A stretch of 18,123 nt of DNA from Candidatus Hydrogenedens sp. (lineage in GTDB: Bacteria; Hydrogenedentota; Hydrogenedentia; Hydrogenedentales; Hydrogenedentaceae): the NCBI GenBank assembly GCA_035378955.1, contig DAOSUS010000062.1:1-18123 (forward strand), read 5' to 3'. Below are positions 6,592 through 14,673 of this stretch, piece by piece. The translations under genes and the position numbers were made by a program. Position 1 is the first letter of the stretch. Every line of letters begins with the position of its first letter. A model generated the notes under the pieces. It was not told where the DNA came from. It ran no database searches and saw only the letters and a program-made list of their open reading frames with translations.

Positions 6592-7458
6592 TTAATGTGT
6601 CTTTTTAATGGCTTCCCGTAAGGAATTTATATTATTTTGCACACTTGCCTCCCATGAATTGCAACTTGAACACGCATAAGGAAAACTGGACAAAATAGTT
6701 GATTGAGCATTCAGTTCTGTGGATAGCCTTTTAACAAGGTCTATTTCACCGCTTTGTTGATTTTCAACAACAATTTTCACATTCTCTTCTTTTCCCTTTT
6801 TTAAAAAATTTCCCCAAACAGAAAGGTTTATTTCTTCTGCTCGGGGAAATGTATCAACCACCTTAAAGCCTAACCAATTGACAAAATCACTTTGAAAAGC
6901 AGAAACAATGAGGGGGATATTTTCAGGATGGATATCTTTTATACTTTTGAGGGCTTGTTGCTCAAAATTGTCAATTTCTTTTTTTCTTTTATCAAATTGT
7001 TTTTTGAAATTTTCTTCGGAAAGTAAACCTGCTTTTATTAAAACTTTGCCGATTTGTTCCAATCCTTTAATGTAGTTTTGGGGGACTAACCAATTCCCTT
7101 CAACCTGAATATATGCAATCTTTTCAGGTGGTGGATTTGTCCCATGGATAAGACTTTTAATTGAAGGTAAATCCTTTTGCCAAGTATGTAAAATAACTAA
7201 CTTAGCATTAATGAATTTTTCTATATCACCAGGTTTAAGGTCAAAATGCCCCGGACATAAGTCAGGTGGGACAACAATAGCTAATTCGGAATCTTTCCCG
7301 CTAAGGTCTTTAACAGCAGAGTATATTGCAGAGGTTCCAACAACGAGAGGTTCATCTGCATACATGTGGGGCGATAAGAGAAGACCGCCCCACATGTTGT
7401 ACAGCACTGCTAAAACGATTAGGAGCCTATAAGAAGTAAAGATTGAAAAGAATTTCAT
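6592..7458 (-). CDS. znuA: Metal ABC transporter substrate-binding protein (ZnuA/TroA family, variant ligand set)
   Basis: Exported cluster A-I solute-binding protein of 288 aa. A signal peptide is visible: Lys2, a hydrophobic stretch at about 12-28, and likely cleavage after MYA near residue 34. The GTSAIYSAVKDLSG start and the PGHFDLKPGDIEKFINAKLVIL segment identify the family. His71 corresponds to the first metal ligand of ZnuA/TroA proteins. The usual DPHxW motif is replaced by GNWLVPQN at 121-128, and the third His position is occupied by SAFQSDF (Gln189). A CSSC motif lies at 263-266 near the C-terminus, and Cys68 and His91 are further candidates. The metal site is therefore non-canonical. 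I recall variants with a GNW motif in Deltaproteobacteria. The gene opens the ABC cassette, 18 bp after the pseudopilin-like gene. Confidence 0.85.
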   Translation of the reverse strand: MKFFSIFTSYRLLIVLAVLYNMWGGLLLSPHMYADEPLVVGTSAIYSAVKDLSGKDSELAIVVPPDLCPGHFDLKPGDIEKFINAKLVILHTWQKDLPSIKSLIHGTNPPPEKIAYIQVEGNWLVPQNYIKGLEQIGKVLIKAGLLSEENFKKQFDKRKKEIDNFEQQALKSIKDIHPENIPLIVSAFQSDFVNWLGFKVVDTFPRAEEINLSVWGNFLKKGKEENVKIVVENQQSGEIDLVKRLSTELNAQSTILSSFPYACSSCNSWEASVQNNINSLREAIKKTH

Positions 7459-7476
7459 ATCTGTAAATCCTGAATA

Positions 7477-8445
7477 TTATTGCAATCCGAAGTGCCCTAC
7501 CTGTCGGGGTATTCCATAGTTGTGGTCCTTATCATCTATAACAGGGAATTTGGAAGGATAACGGATAAACTCAACATGTCCATCCATATAGAGGACATTA
7601 CATCCACCGGGCATGTGGTTAAAGACAACGCCACCTGCTGTAGTTGCTGAATCATTGGGATTTCCAAAGGTATCAAACATGATTATGATTTCACTTTGAG
7701 CCTGAGCAGAAGCCGCGGGATTGTTTATGTCTGTAATAGCAAATCGTTCAATACCTTCGCGTAAACGGGCACAATTATTGGTTGTGGCAAAGCCTTTTCC
7801 AAGGATGGCAGTCCAGGGTAGCTTGGTAGTAACGGGAATATCATTATCGAAATTTTTCCTTTTTACAGGAGCCGTTACAGGGTTTACACCGATAATCGTT
7901 CCTGGCGGAATGATTTCTATTTCTCCAAGAGTTCCTGTTGCGTTCCACATTCCATAGAATTCCTCAACATTTGTAATAGCGAAACCATGATACCAATAAG
8001 AATGACCTAATGCGGCAGCACGGAAATATCGTTGACTAAGTAAATCGCCGTTGGCTTCGGCTGCTTTTATATGGTCTTCAATAGAACCATCGGGGATACG
8101 TGCAGCGACATATTGACCAGCAGCATCTACTGCTGTATCTGATGGACATTTTGCAGTATTTAAGTCATTCATATATTCGGGGAAAAAACCCTCCGGGTCG
8201 GGTGCAGCGAATAAAGGAGCACCATTAGGATTTGTAAAAGGTTGTAACGGAGGAAATCGTTCTCCTTTTGCTTCGTTAGCATACATTTTAAAAGATAGTC
8301 CAAATTGTTTCAGATTGTTCTGACAACTGGACCGACGGGCTGCTTCTCGTGCCCTTGCTAAAGCAGGAAGTAATATAGCAGCGAGAATGCCGATAATAGC
8401 GATGACGACAAGAAGTTCAATGAGAGTAAAGCCTGTTCTTTTCAT
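7477..8445 (-). CDS. Type II pseudopilin-like protein with H-x-DG C-terminal motif (DUF1559-like)
   Basis: Prepilin-type protein of 322 aa. The short basic leader MKRTG would be cut before Phe6 by a prepilin peptidase. The mature N-terminus has Glu10 at +5 and a hydrophobic helix (about 11-30) followed by ALARAREAARRSSCQNNLKQ. The C-terminus holds the 'processing-associated' motif HMPGGCNVLYMDGH (His277, Asp288-Gly289), with ten residues between His and Asp instead of the more usual nine. Such proteins are abundant in Planctomycetes, Lentisphaerae and Hydrogenedentota, with largely unknown functions in secretion or surface assembly. The start has a strong AGGAGG site (8453-8458). Its end is only 18 bp before the metal-binding protein gene, so it is probably the first gene of the metal-transport operon, which is unusual company. 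Confidence 0.9.
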   Translation of the reverse strand: MKRTGFTLIELLVVIAIIGILAAILLPALARAREAARRSSCQNNLKQFGLSFKMYANEAKGERFPPLQPFTNPNGAPLFAAPDPEGFFPEYMNDLNTAKCPSDTAVDAAGQYVAARIPDGSIEDHIKAAEANGDLLSQRYFRAAALGHSYWYHGFAITNVEEFYGMWNATGTLGEIEIIPPGTIIGVNPVTAPVKRKNFDNDIPVTTKLPWTAILGKGFATTNNCARLREGIERFAITDINNPAASAQAQSEIIIMFDTFGNPNDSATTAGGVVFNHMPGGCNVLYMDGHVEFIRYPSKFPVIDDKDHNYGIPRQVGHFGLQ

Positions 8446-8452
8446 GTTTTAA

Positions 8453-8458
8453 CCTCCT
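8453..8458 (-). promoter_or_regulatory. Strong ribosome binding site for the pseudopilin-like gene
   Basis: AGGAGG on the minus strand, seven bases before the ATG at 8445-8443. It fixes the start that begins with the expected prepilin leader. Confidence 0.85.
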
Positions 8459-8480
8459 GAAGGGTTCATGTTAATTTAAC

Positions 8481-8532
8481 GGTATTACTAATATGTTTAA
8501 AAGTAATACCATAATTGTATGGATAATGTCAA
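8481..8532 (-). promoter_or_regulatory. Probable promoter and dyad operator of the pseudopilin/metal-transport operon
   Basis: On the minus strand a consensus -35 TTGACA lies at 8532-8527. After an 18-bp spacer comes TATTAC at 8508-8503, preceded by TGG, so it reads as an extended -10 (TGGTATTAC). A perfect inverted repeat GGTATTACT-N12-AGTAATACC at 8481-8510 covers the -10 and the expected start site. This geometry suits a repressor. A metal-responsive regulator (Zur/Fur/DtxR-like) would make sense given the genes below, but the identity is inference. Confidence 0.6.
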
Positions 8533-8559
8533 ATTGTTTTTTTTACCTTTACAAATGAG

Positions 8560-9426
8560 TTAGTTCTCAGGAGGTAGGGTAGGTTCAAGAGAGGTTATAG
8601 AGGATTCGTTAATCCCGTAAATTGAAATTATATCCCGCCCACTTTCTTTGTGTTTGGAAATGCTTAAAACATTATGTTCTTTATTCTTTATATTTTTCTC
8701 AATATATTCTTTTGCTGATGCTTCATCATCAAAAATTTCAATATTGATGTTGTCATATTTGTCATATTTTAATCGGAGTCCACGGGCTAACTCTTGTAAT
8801 TTTTCTTTTGGGCTTCCATAAGGAACTACCCCAATAATTCCTTTAATTGTTGAAGCGTTTGAATTCATTTGTTTAACAACATCTGGATTTCTCCCCCATT
8901 CTTCCAAGATACGAAAATAAAATTCTTTTGGAGAAGCAGGATTATTTTCTACCTTTGTGTCTGTATTTGACGGTGGAACAGGTGGCGAAAGAATCTCGTT
9001 TGTAGGACTTCCAGGGATATATTTATTAGGAGATGCACTACGAACCGCATCCTGAGGAATAGGATTTATTCCATAAGTTTGTAAAGTGGCTTTCAATTGT
9101 TGATTTTCCGCTTCCAGGTCGGCAATAACATGATTGACTAAATAATCTAAAGATTGTTGTATTTGTTGTAGAGAGATTTTCATTTCCTGTATTTCTTGAT
9201 ATAATTTTTCATTCGGGTTAATCACCAGAGTAGAGGTCTGTTGGGTTTTATTATCTTTTATTTGGACTTCTATGGGTGATACTTGTTGAGAAGGAGAGAC
9301 ATTCTGAGCATCCTGAACATCTACATTTGTTGGCTGTGGTTTATCACTCTGGGGTTCTGGAAAAGAAAAGAAAGATAGAACAAATAGAAATGAAACAAAA
9401 AATACAAGAAATGATTTTATTTTCAT
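8560..9426 (-). CDS. Secreted or periplasmic coiled-coil protein of unknown function
   Basis: I do not recognise this 288-aa protein. It starts with Lys2/Lys4 and a strongly hydrophobic stretch (5-22), read as a signal peptide or single membrane anchor. There is no Cys at the cleavage region, so it is not a lipoprotein. A Gln/Ser/Pro-rich linker follows (24-65), then a heptad-like helix with many Gln, Leu and Ile (about 73-117, coiled-coil candidate), a second Pro/Ser/Asn-rich linker (about 121-166), and a folded-looking C-terminal alpha/beta segment (167-275) rich in charged residues. It is monocistronic by layout: divergent from ruvA and 114 bp upstream of the pseudopilin-like gene. Low-complexity linkers and an exported N-terminus suggest a cell-envelope role; nothing more can be said. 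Confidence 0.75.
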   Translation of the reverse strand: MKIKSFLVFFVSFLFVLSFFSFPEPQSDKPQPTNVDVQDAQNVSPSQQVSPIEVQIKDNKTQQTSTLVINPNEKLYQEIQEMKISLQQIQQSLDYLVNHVIADLEAENQQLKATLQTYGINPIPQDAVRSASPNKYIPGSPTNEILSPPVPPSNTDTKVENNPASPKEFYFRILEEWGRNPDVVKQMNSNASTIKGIIGVVPYGSPKEKLQELARGLRLKYDKYDNINIEIFDDEASAKEYIEKNIKNKEHNVLSISKHKESGRDIISIYGINESSITSLEPTLPPEN

Positions 9427-9514
9427 AATGAAAGTCCTTTATATGTGTCAACGAGTAAATATTGTAAAATGAAGACAAGGCAAATTCGTAAAGTATAAGC
9501 ATTTCTTTATATTA

Positions 9515-9529
9515 TGCTTTGTCAAAGCA
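9515..9529. promoter_or_regulatory. 15-bp palindrome in the divergent ruvA / secreted-protein control region
   Basis: TGCTTTG-T-CAAAGCA is a perfect dyad with 7-bp arms, and flanking bases are partly symmetric (ATATTA/AATATAT). The minus-strand copy contains TTGACA at 9525-9520, a consensus -35 hexamer for the secreted-protein gene, although no well-spaced -10 follows. It lies about 90 bp before the ruvA ATG. A plus-strand TATAAT is at 9553-9558 but has no good -35. As ruvAB is commonly SOS-controlled, a LexA-type operator is one possibility. Confidence 0.45.
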
Positions 9530-9608
9530 ATATATAAATGTAACAAATATTCTATAATAATACATAAATAATACCCAGTATTTACTATTAAAACAGTTAC
9601 ATTGCAAC

Positions 9609-9614
9609 AAGGAG
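9609..9614 (+). promoter_or_regulatory. Ribosome binding site fixing the ruvA start
   Basis: AAGGAG five bases before ATG 9620. It supports that ATG over the in-frame upstream TTG at 9602, which would place the Shine-Dalgarno inside the coding sequence. Confidence 0.8.
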
Positions 9615-9619
9615 CATAT

Positions 9620-10228
9620 ATGTTTGATTACCTTCGTGGAGTTATAACCAAGATTCGTGCCAATACATTGGTATTGGATATTCACGGGGTAGGGTATTTG
9701 TTGAATGTGCCTGTGAACCTATTAAACAAGGTGCATTTGGATGAGGAAGCCCTATTTCCCGTTCATACGGTATGGCGTGAAGACTCTGTGGATATTTATG
9801 CTTTTGAGAACGATGAGCAAAAGTTGCTTTTTCAAAGGCTTGTTTCCATAAGTGGGATAGGTCCCAAAATGGCAATGGCTGTATTATCTACCCTTTCTGT
9901 GAATGAATTTCGACAGGCTGTTATGGAGAATGATTACAATTTAATTGCCACGGCACCGGGAATTGGGAAAAAAACAGCCCAGCGTTTAATTTTAGAATTT
10001 CGTAATAAGATGGGGGAGGATACGGAGTTATCTGCCCTGTTAAGCCCACCGGAAGAGAAAATTATTGATAGCGATGAAGTATATCAAGCAATGTTGTCAA
10101 TGGGTTGTTCTGCAAATGAGGCTAAAAATGCCGTTACATTCGCAAGAAAACAATTAGGAGACAATGCCAGTATCGAGGATTTAATACGGACATCGTTGCA
10201 ATACCTGAAAGGAGGACCTATTTCATGA
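9620..10228 (+). CDS. ruvA: Holliday junction branch migration protein RuvA
   Basis: RuvA tetramers bind four-way DNA junctions and load the RuvB motor in recombinational repair. The 202-aa product starting MFDYLRGVI matches the usual length (E. coli 203) and start (MIGRLRGxI). It shows the OB-fold domain (about 1-62), then the helix-hairpin-helix domain with ISGIGPKMA and TAPGIGKKTAQRLILE, an acidic linker (about 135-150), and the C-terminal RuvB-binding domain with QAMLSMGCSANEAKNAV. The start is set by the AAGGAG at 9609-9614. The gene overlaps ruvB by 4 bp (ATGA), so the two are translationally coupled. No ruvC is nearby. Confidence 0.95.
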   Translation: MFDYLRGVITKIRANTLVLDIHGVGYLLNVPVNLLNKVHLDEEALFPVHTVWREDSVDIYAFENDEQKLLFQRLVSISGIGPKMAMAVLSTLSVNEFRQAVMENDYNLIATAPGIGKKTAQRLILEFRNKMGEDTELSALLSPPEEKIIDSDEVYQAMLSMGCSANEAKNAVTFARKQLGDNASIEDLIRTSLQYLKGGPIS

Positions 10229-11259
10229 ATTCGGAGCATATATTTGCACCGGAGCCAATAGAAGATGAATCTGTATTTGATGAACAGATTCGACCCCAGC
10301 GGTTGCAAGACTTTCCCGGACAGGAACCCGTAAAAGAAAAATTATTAATTTCTATTTATGCGGCAAAGCAGAGAAAAGAACCATTAGACCATATTTTGCT
10401 TTATGGTCCTCCCGGTTTGGGGAAAACAACGCTTGCCCGTATTTTAGCCAATGAAATGGGCGTGGCTATTCACCAAACTTCTGGACCTGTATTAGAACGG
10501 CAGGCAGATTTATCAGCAATACTTACGGGACTGAATGAATTCGATATTTTGTTTATTGATGAAATACACCGATTAAATCGAGCGGTTGAGGAAACTTTAT
10601 ACTCTGCAATGGAAGATTTTGAAATTGACATTATGTTAGGGAAAGGACCTACTGCCCGTTCCATAAAGTTAGGGTTAAAACCTTTCACTCTGATAGGGGC
10701 TACAACGCGTGCTGGTTTGTTAACACCTCCATTACGGGCACGATTCGGAGATTCATGCCGTCTTGATTTCTATTCACCTCAGGAATTACAAACAATAGTA
10801 CTTCGTTCAGCCCGTATTTTAAATGTGCCGATAGATGAAGAAGCCTCTTTAGAGATTGCAAGGCGTTCACGGGGTACAGCCCGTATTGCGAACCGATTAC
10901 TAAGGAGGGTTAGAGATTATGCACAGGTGAAAGGAGATGGCACAATTACCCTATCTATAGCAAACTCTGCACTGAAACTTCTTCGAATTGATGACCTCGG
11001 TCTGGATGATATGGACCGTATGTTAATAAAAACGGTTATTGAAAAGTTTTCAGGGGGTCCTGTGGGTTTAAATTCTCTGGCGGTTGCAATTGGAGAGGAA
11101 CGGCAAACCATTGAAGAAGTTCATGAACCATATCTTATTCAGATTGGCTTTATGAAAAGGACCCCACAAGGAAGAGTTGCTACCCCATTAGCCTATAAAC
11201 ATTTTGGTTTAACTCCTCCAGGTTCTTATATTCCCCCTCTTTTTCCAAGTAATGAATAA
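10225..11259 (+). CDS. ruvB: Holliday junction branch migration ATPase RuvB
   Basis: AAA+ ring motor that drives branch migration with RuvA. The 344-aa protein has Walker A GPPGLGKTT at 61-69, Walker B LFIDEIH at 109-115, sensor 1 ATTRAGLL at 159-166, the PPLRARFG arginine-finger segment at 168-175, the sensor 2 region RGTARIANRLLRRVRDYA starting at 216, and the C-terminal winged-helix domain with GGPVGLNSLA, EEVHEPYLIQIGFMKRTPQGR. Length and order are normal for RuvB. In the sensor 2 motif, Ala219 replaces the Pro usual in RGTPRIAN; Arg220 is kept. A strong AAAGGAGG (10208-10215) inside the ruvA end precedes the ATG by nine bases. Confidence 0.97.
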   Translation: MNSEHIFAPEPIEDESVFDEQIRPQRLQDFPGQEPVKEKLLISIYAAKQRKEPLDHILLYGPPGLGKTTLARILANEMGVAIHQTSGPVLERQADLSAILTGLNEFDILFIDEIHRLNRAVEETLYSAMEDFEIDIMLGKGPTARSIKLGLKPFTLIGATTRAGLLTPPLRARFGDSCRLDFYSPQELQTIVLRSARILNVPIDEEASLEIARRSRGTARIANRLLRRVRDYAQVKGDGTITLSIANSALKLLRIDDLGLDDMDRMLIKTVIEKFSGGPVGLNSLAVAIGEERQTIEEVHEPYLIQIGFMKRTPQGRVATPLAYKHFGLTPPGSYIPPLFPSNE

Positions 11260-11389
11260 AAAAATATTTACAAGGCTGTTTTATAAAGGTTACAATATAA
11301 ATAAGTCGAACGGAATGTTAGTTTGGTTGTATTAATTAATAAGACAATAAGAGAATGATTTGTATAAACAAAATATATTGGAATAAATA

Positions 11390-14300
11390 ATGTCACTCTT
11401 GAAAATAAGAGATATAATTCGATTATTAAAAGGCTCATCAGTAAGTTTCCTTGTTTGCTCAGAAAAGGGAACAATTGAATATTGTGATAAAGAGACCAGG
11501 AAACGGCTAATAGGAACTGTGCGAGGGGTAAAATTAGAGGAACATTTATTGAGTGAATTTATTGAAGTGTGTTATCCCCAAGGAGGAGAAGTAATTCCAG
11601 CCTCCTCTCTTTACTGGATGCAGTTATGGAAAAAGAAAATTCAGAAAAAATCTAACGGTAGTGCTATTGTCAATTGGGGTGCTTTTGGAATACGCATAAA
11701 AGATAAAGAAAGGGGTCTACATAAAATATTGTTTTTTATTTATCCCGTTGCAGAGAGTAAGTTATCAAGTACCCTTTTAGAAGATAATGACTATATTTTA
11801 AGAATCTTGGAACGACTCTCTATCCTGGTCATTCAAATGGATTCTTCCGGAGAAGTTCTGTATGTAAATGAATATATTAAGAATTTAACAGGATGGATAC
11901 CTTCGGAAGTCGTAGGAAAAAATTGGTTTGAAACATTTGTTCCGGATGAGATAAGAGAAGAAACCATACAATTGTTTCAGGCAAATAGGTTAGAGGCAAA
12001 TAGCAACGATGTTATATTTGAAGGGGAGATTTTAACAAAAGATAAGAAAAAATTATTAATGTTATGGGCGTGTTTTCCTGTGATGCAGGGACAGGGTATT
12101 CCCTCTACGATTATGTTGGGTCAGGAATTAAGCACACCTCATAAGGAAAAGTTGTTTATTCGGGGTATTCGAATTATAAAAAATCAATTCCAATGGTTAT
12201 GTGAGGACCTCGTTCACGGTATCCCCGAGGAGGAAGCGTTTTCAAAGATTTTGCATAGTGCAATAGAAATGACGGCTATGGAGGCTGGCGTTATTTTTAA
12301 GGCACATCCCAGAGAACTTACTTTAATTTCAGCGGAAGGTTTGGAAGATAAAATTACAAAATTATTACAAAATGTCCCTATCAATAATTTAGTAATCGAA
12401 ACAATATTTTCCAGTAATGATGTAATAGATATTTCCTCTATGATAGATAGTTTGCCGGTTAACTTGCGTGAACGAGGTTTTGCAAAAATTTTTGCAATCC
12501 CCGTGCGAACCGGTGAGAATCCTGTGGGCTGTGTGGTTCTCGCTACAACCCGAAAAGATATGCTCGATGAGGAAATTCTTCCTCTTTTACATTCGATATC
12601 CTGTGAGGTAGGGTGGCTCTTTCTTTGGTATGGAGTCCAAGAATTACAAAGGAGACAGGGGCGTCAATATGAATTATTAGAGCGGATGCTTCCCTATGCC
12701 TTGCTTACTGTGGAAGAAACAGGTGAAATCATAGGTAGTAATCGGGGTGGAATTCGTTTATTAGGGGCTGAGTATGAGGAAGACCTATTAAAACATAATA
12801 TTCAACGCTTTATTCCCGATTGGTGTGAATGGATAAAGAAATTAGGACAAAAAGAAGAGATTAAAACAGACGATGTTCGAGAAATTGAGATAGAGAACTT
12901 AAAAGGGGAAAAAATTCCAACAGAATTTATTATAGGTCATTTCCTGCTTGCAAGTCGTTCCTTCTATATGGTATTTCTTCGGGATATTCGCTGGCGTAAG
13001 CAAGCCATTGAAACTATAAAAAGAGCAGAGGAACGCTATAAAGAACTATTTGAGAATGCCAATGATATTGTTTATACCCATGATCTTACAGGTAAATTTA
13101 CTTCATTAAATAAAGCAGGTGTTGCTATTACGGGATATAGCCTCGAAGAGGCTTTAAATATGAATGTGTTTGATATTCTTGTCCCGGAATACCATGAGGA
13201 GGTAAAAGAAAGAATCCGTAAGAAATTAGAAGGGGCTCCTCCTACAAAGTATGAAGTTGAAATTATTGCTAAAGACGGGCATAAAATACCGCTGGAAATT
13301 AGCACAAGAGTTATCTTCGAAAAGGGAAAACCTGTAGGGATTCAGGGAATTGCCCGAGATATTACAGACCGAAAGAAGGCGGAAGAAGAGCGAAAAAGGT
13401 TAGAACAGCAAATTCTACATGCACAGAAGTTAGAAAGTTTAGGAATCCTTGCGGGAGGAATTGCACATGACTATAACAATATATTAGTGGGGATTCTGGG
13501 CAATGCAGGATTGGCTCTTGCACGATTACCTAAAGATTCTCCTATACGAACTTATCTCAAAAGAATTGAAGAATCCGCTCAAAGGGCTGCTGAATTAACC
13601 AATCAAATGTTAGCATATTCAGGTAAAGGAGTTATTACAACAAGACCCCTTAATCTGTCCCGATTGATTAATGAAATGAAGCCATTATTCTCTGCCATTA
13701 TATCCAAAAAGGCAACAGCCGAGTATAACTATCCCGATAATTTGCCCCCTATTTATGGTGATGCCATTCAATTACATCAGGTTTTAATGAATCTAATTAC
13801 GAATGCTTCGGAAGCACTCGGAGAATCTCCAGGCAAAATAGTTATACAAATAAAGGTTGTTGATTTGAGCCAAGAACATATAAAGGAATCGTATTTCTTA
13901 GAGCCGGTTGAACCTGGAAAATATATTTGTCTCGAAGTATCTGATACAGGCTGTGGAATGAGTAAGGAAATGATAACAAAAATTTTTGACCCCTTCTTTT
14001 CAACAAAATTTGCTGGAAGAGGTTTGGGGCTTGCTTCTGTTCTGGGAATTGTTCGTGGACATAAAGGGACTATAAATGTTTATAGTGAACCCGGTAAAGG
14101 AACTTGTTTTAAGGTCTATTTCCCTATCTCTGAAACAATAAAAGAAGAAAAAACAGGACGGGAGGAAGAACAAAAAGAACATGAAAAAGGGATGGGCGAA
14201 ATAGATAAAACTTCAAGCACAGTTTTATTAGTTGATGATGAGGAAGGTGTGCTAGAAGTAGCCAATGAAGCCCTTACAAAATTTGGCTATAGGACTATTT

Positions 14301-14584
14301 TAGCCAGAAATGGGAAAGAGGCGTTAGAACTTTTTAATCAACATAAAAACGAATTAACAGCAGTAATTCTCGATTTGACAATGCCAGAATTAGATGGATT
14401 TGAAGTTTTTCAAGAAATAAAAAAGATTGACAACAATATCCCGATTATTTTATGTAGCGGTTTCCCAGAAAAAGATATTAATCAGAAATTTGGAGAGGTA
14501 AAACCTTCAGGATTTATTCAAAAACCTTATCGTCCAATTGATTTAATAAAATTATTGCAAAATGTAACGAAGAATAAGGTATAA
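11390..14584 (+). CDS. Soluble hybrid sensor histidine kinase (PAS-PAS-GAF-PAS-PAS-HisKA-HATPase-REC)
   Basis: 1064-aa hybrid two-component kinase with no membrane segment, so it probably senses a cytoplasmic signal. Order: a divergent PAS-like region (about 15-120), PAS (about 135-250; YILRILERLSILVIQMD), GAF (about 280-412), PAS-like (about 428-535), and PAS plus PAC (about 545-665, ending IARDITDRKKAEE). The HisKA follows with phospho-acceptor His693 in GGIAHDYNN, then the HATPase with N-box NLITNASEAL (801-810), G1 DTGCGM (852-857) and G2 GRGLGLA (876-882). The receiver (944-1060) has intact Asp949/Asp950, phospho-acceptor Asp995 in LDLTMPELDG, Ser1023 and Lys1045. The output path is probably a phosphorelay, as no separate regulator or DNA-binding domain is in the window. 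The ribosome site is weak. It lies 130 bp after ruvB. Confidence 0.92.
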   Translation: MSLLKIRDIIRLLKGSSVSFLVCSEKGTIEYCDKETRKRLIGTVRGVKLEEHLLSEFIEVCYPQGGEVIPASSLYWMQLWKKKIQKKSNGSAIVNWGAFGIRIKDKERGLHKILFFIYPVAESKLSSTLLEDNDYILRILERLSILVIQMDSSGEVLYVNEYIKNLTGWIPSEVVGKNWFETFVPDEIREETIQLFQANRLEANSNDVIFEGEILTKDKKKLLMLWACFPVMQGQGIPSTIMLGQELSTPHKEKLFIRGIRIIKNQFQWLCEDLVHGIPEEEAFSKILHSAIEMTAMEAGVIFKAHPRELTLISAEGLEDKITKLLQNVPINNLVIETIFSSNDVIDISSMIDSLPVNLRERGFAKIFAIPVRTGENPVGCVVLATTRKDMLDEEILPLLHSISCEVGWLFLWYGVQELQRRQGRQYELLERMLPYALLTVEETGEIIGSNRGGIRLLGAEYEEDLLKHNIQRFIPDWCEWIKKLGQKEEIKTDDVREIEIENLKGEKIPTEFIIGHFLLASRSFYMVFLRDIRWRKQAIETIKRAEERYKELFENANDIVYTHDLTGKFTSLNKAGVAITGYSLEEALNMNVFDILVPEYHEEVKERIRKKLEGAPPTKYEVEIIAKDGHKIPLEISTRVIFEKGKPVGIQGIARDITDRKKAEEERKRLEQQILHAQKLESLGILAGGIAHDYNNILVGILGNAGLALARLPKDSPIRTYLKRIEESAQRAAELTNQMLAYSGKGVITTRPLNLSRLINEMKPLFSAIISKKATAEYNYPDNLPPIYGDAIQLHQVLMNLITNASEALGESPGKIVIQIKVVDLSQEHIKESYFLEPVEPGKYICLEVSDTGCGMSKEMITKIFDPFFSTKFAGRGLGLASVLGIVRGHKGTINVYSEPGKGTCFKVYFPISETIKEEKTGREEEQKEHEKGMGEIDKTSSTVLLVDDEEGVLEVANEALTKFGYRTILARNGKEALELFNQHKNELTAVILDLTMPELDGFEVFQEIKKIDNNIPIILCSGFPEKDINQKFGEVKPSGFIQKPYRPIDLIKLLQNVTKNKV

Positions 14585-14673
14585 TATAATTAGCATTATA
14601 ATAAATTTAATTGTTAAAAAAACAGATTTTAGTTAAATTCGGATAATGCCAATTATTAGATAGGGAAAAGACA

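Noticed and set aside
9602..9619. TTG start six codons upstream for ruvA
   Set aside because: The AAGGAG lies inside that extension, and the ATG at 9620 gives the family-typical N-terminus.
14604..14639. AATTTAA/TTAAATT hairpin between the two kinase genes as a terminator
   Set aside because: Seven A/T pairs with a long loop are too weak, and a transcript reading through both kinases remains plausible.
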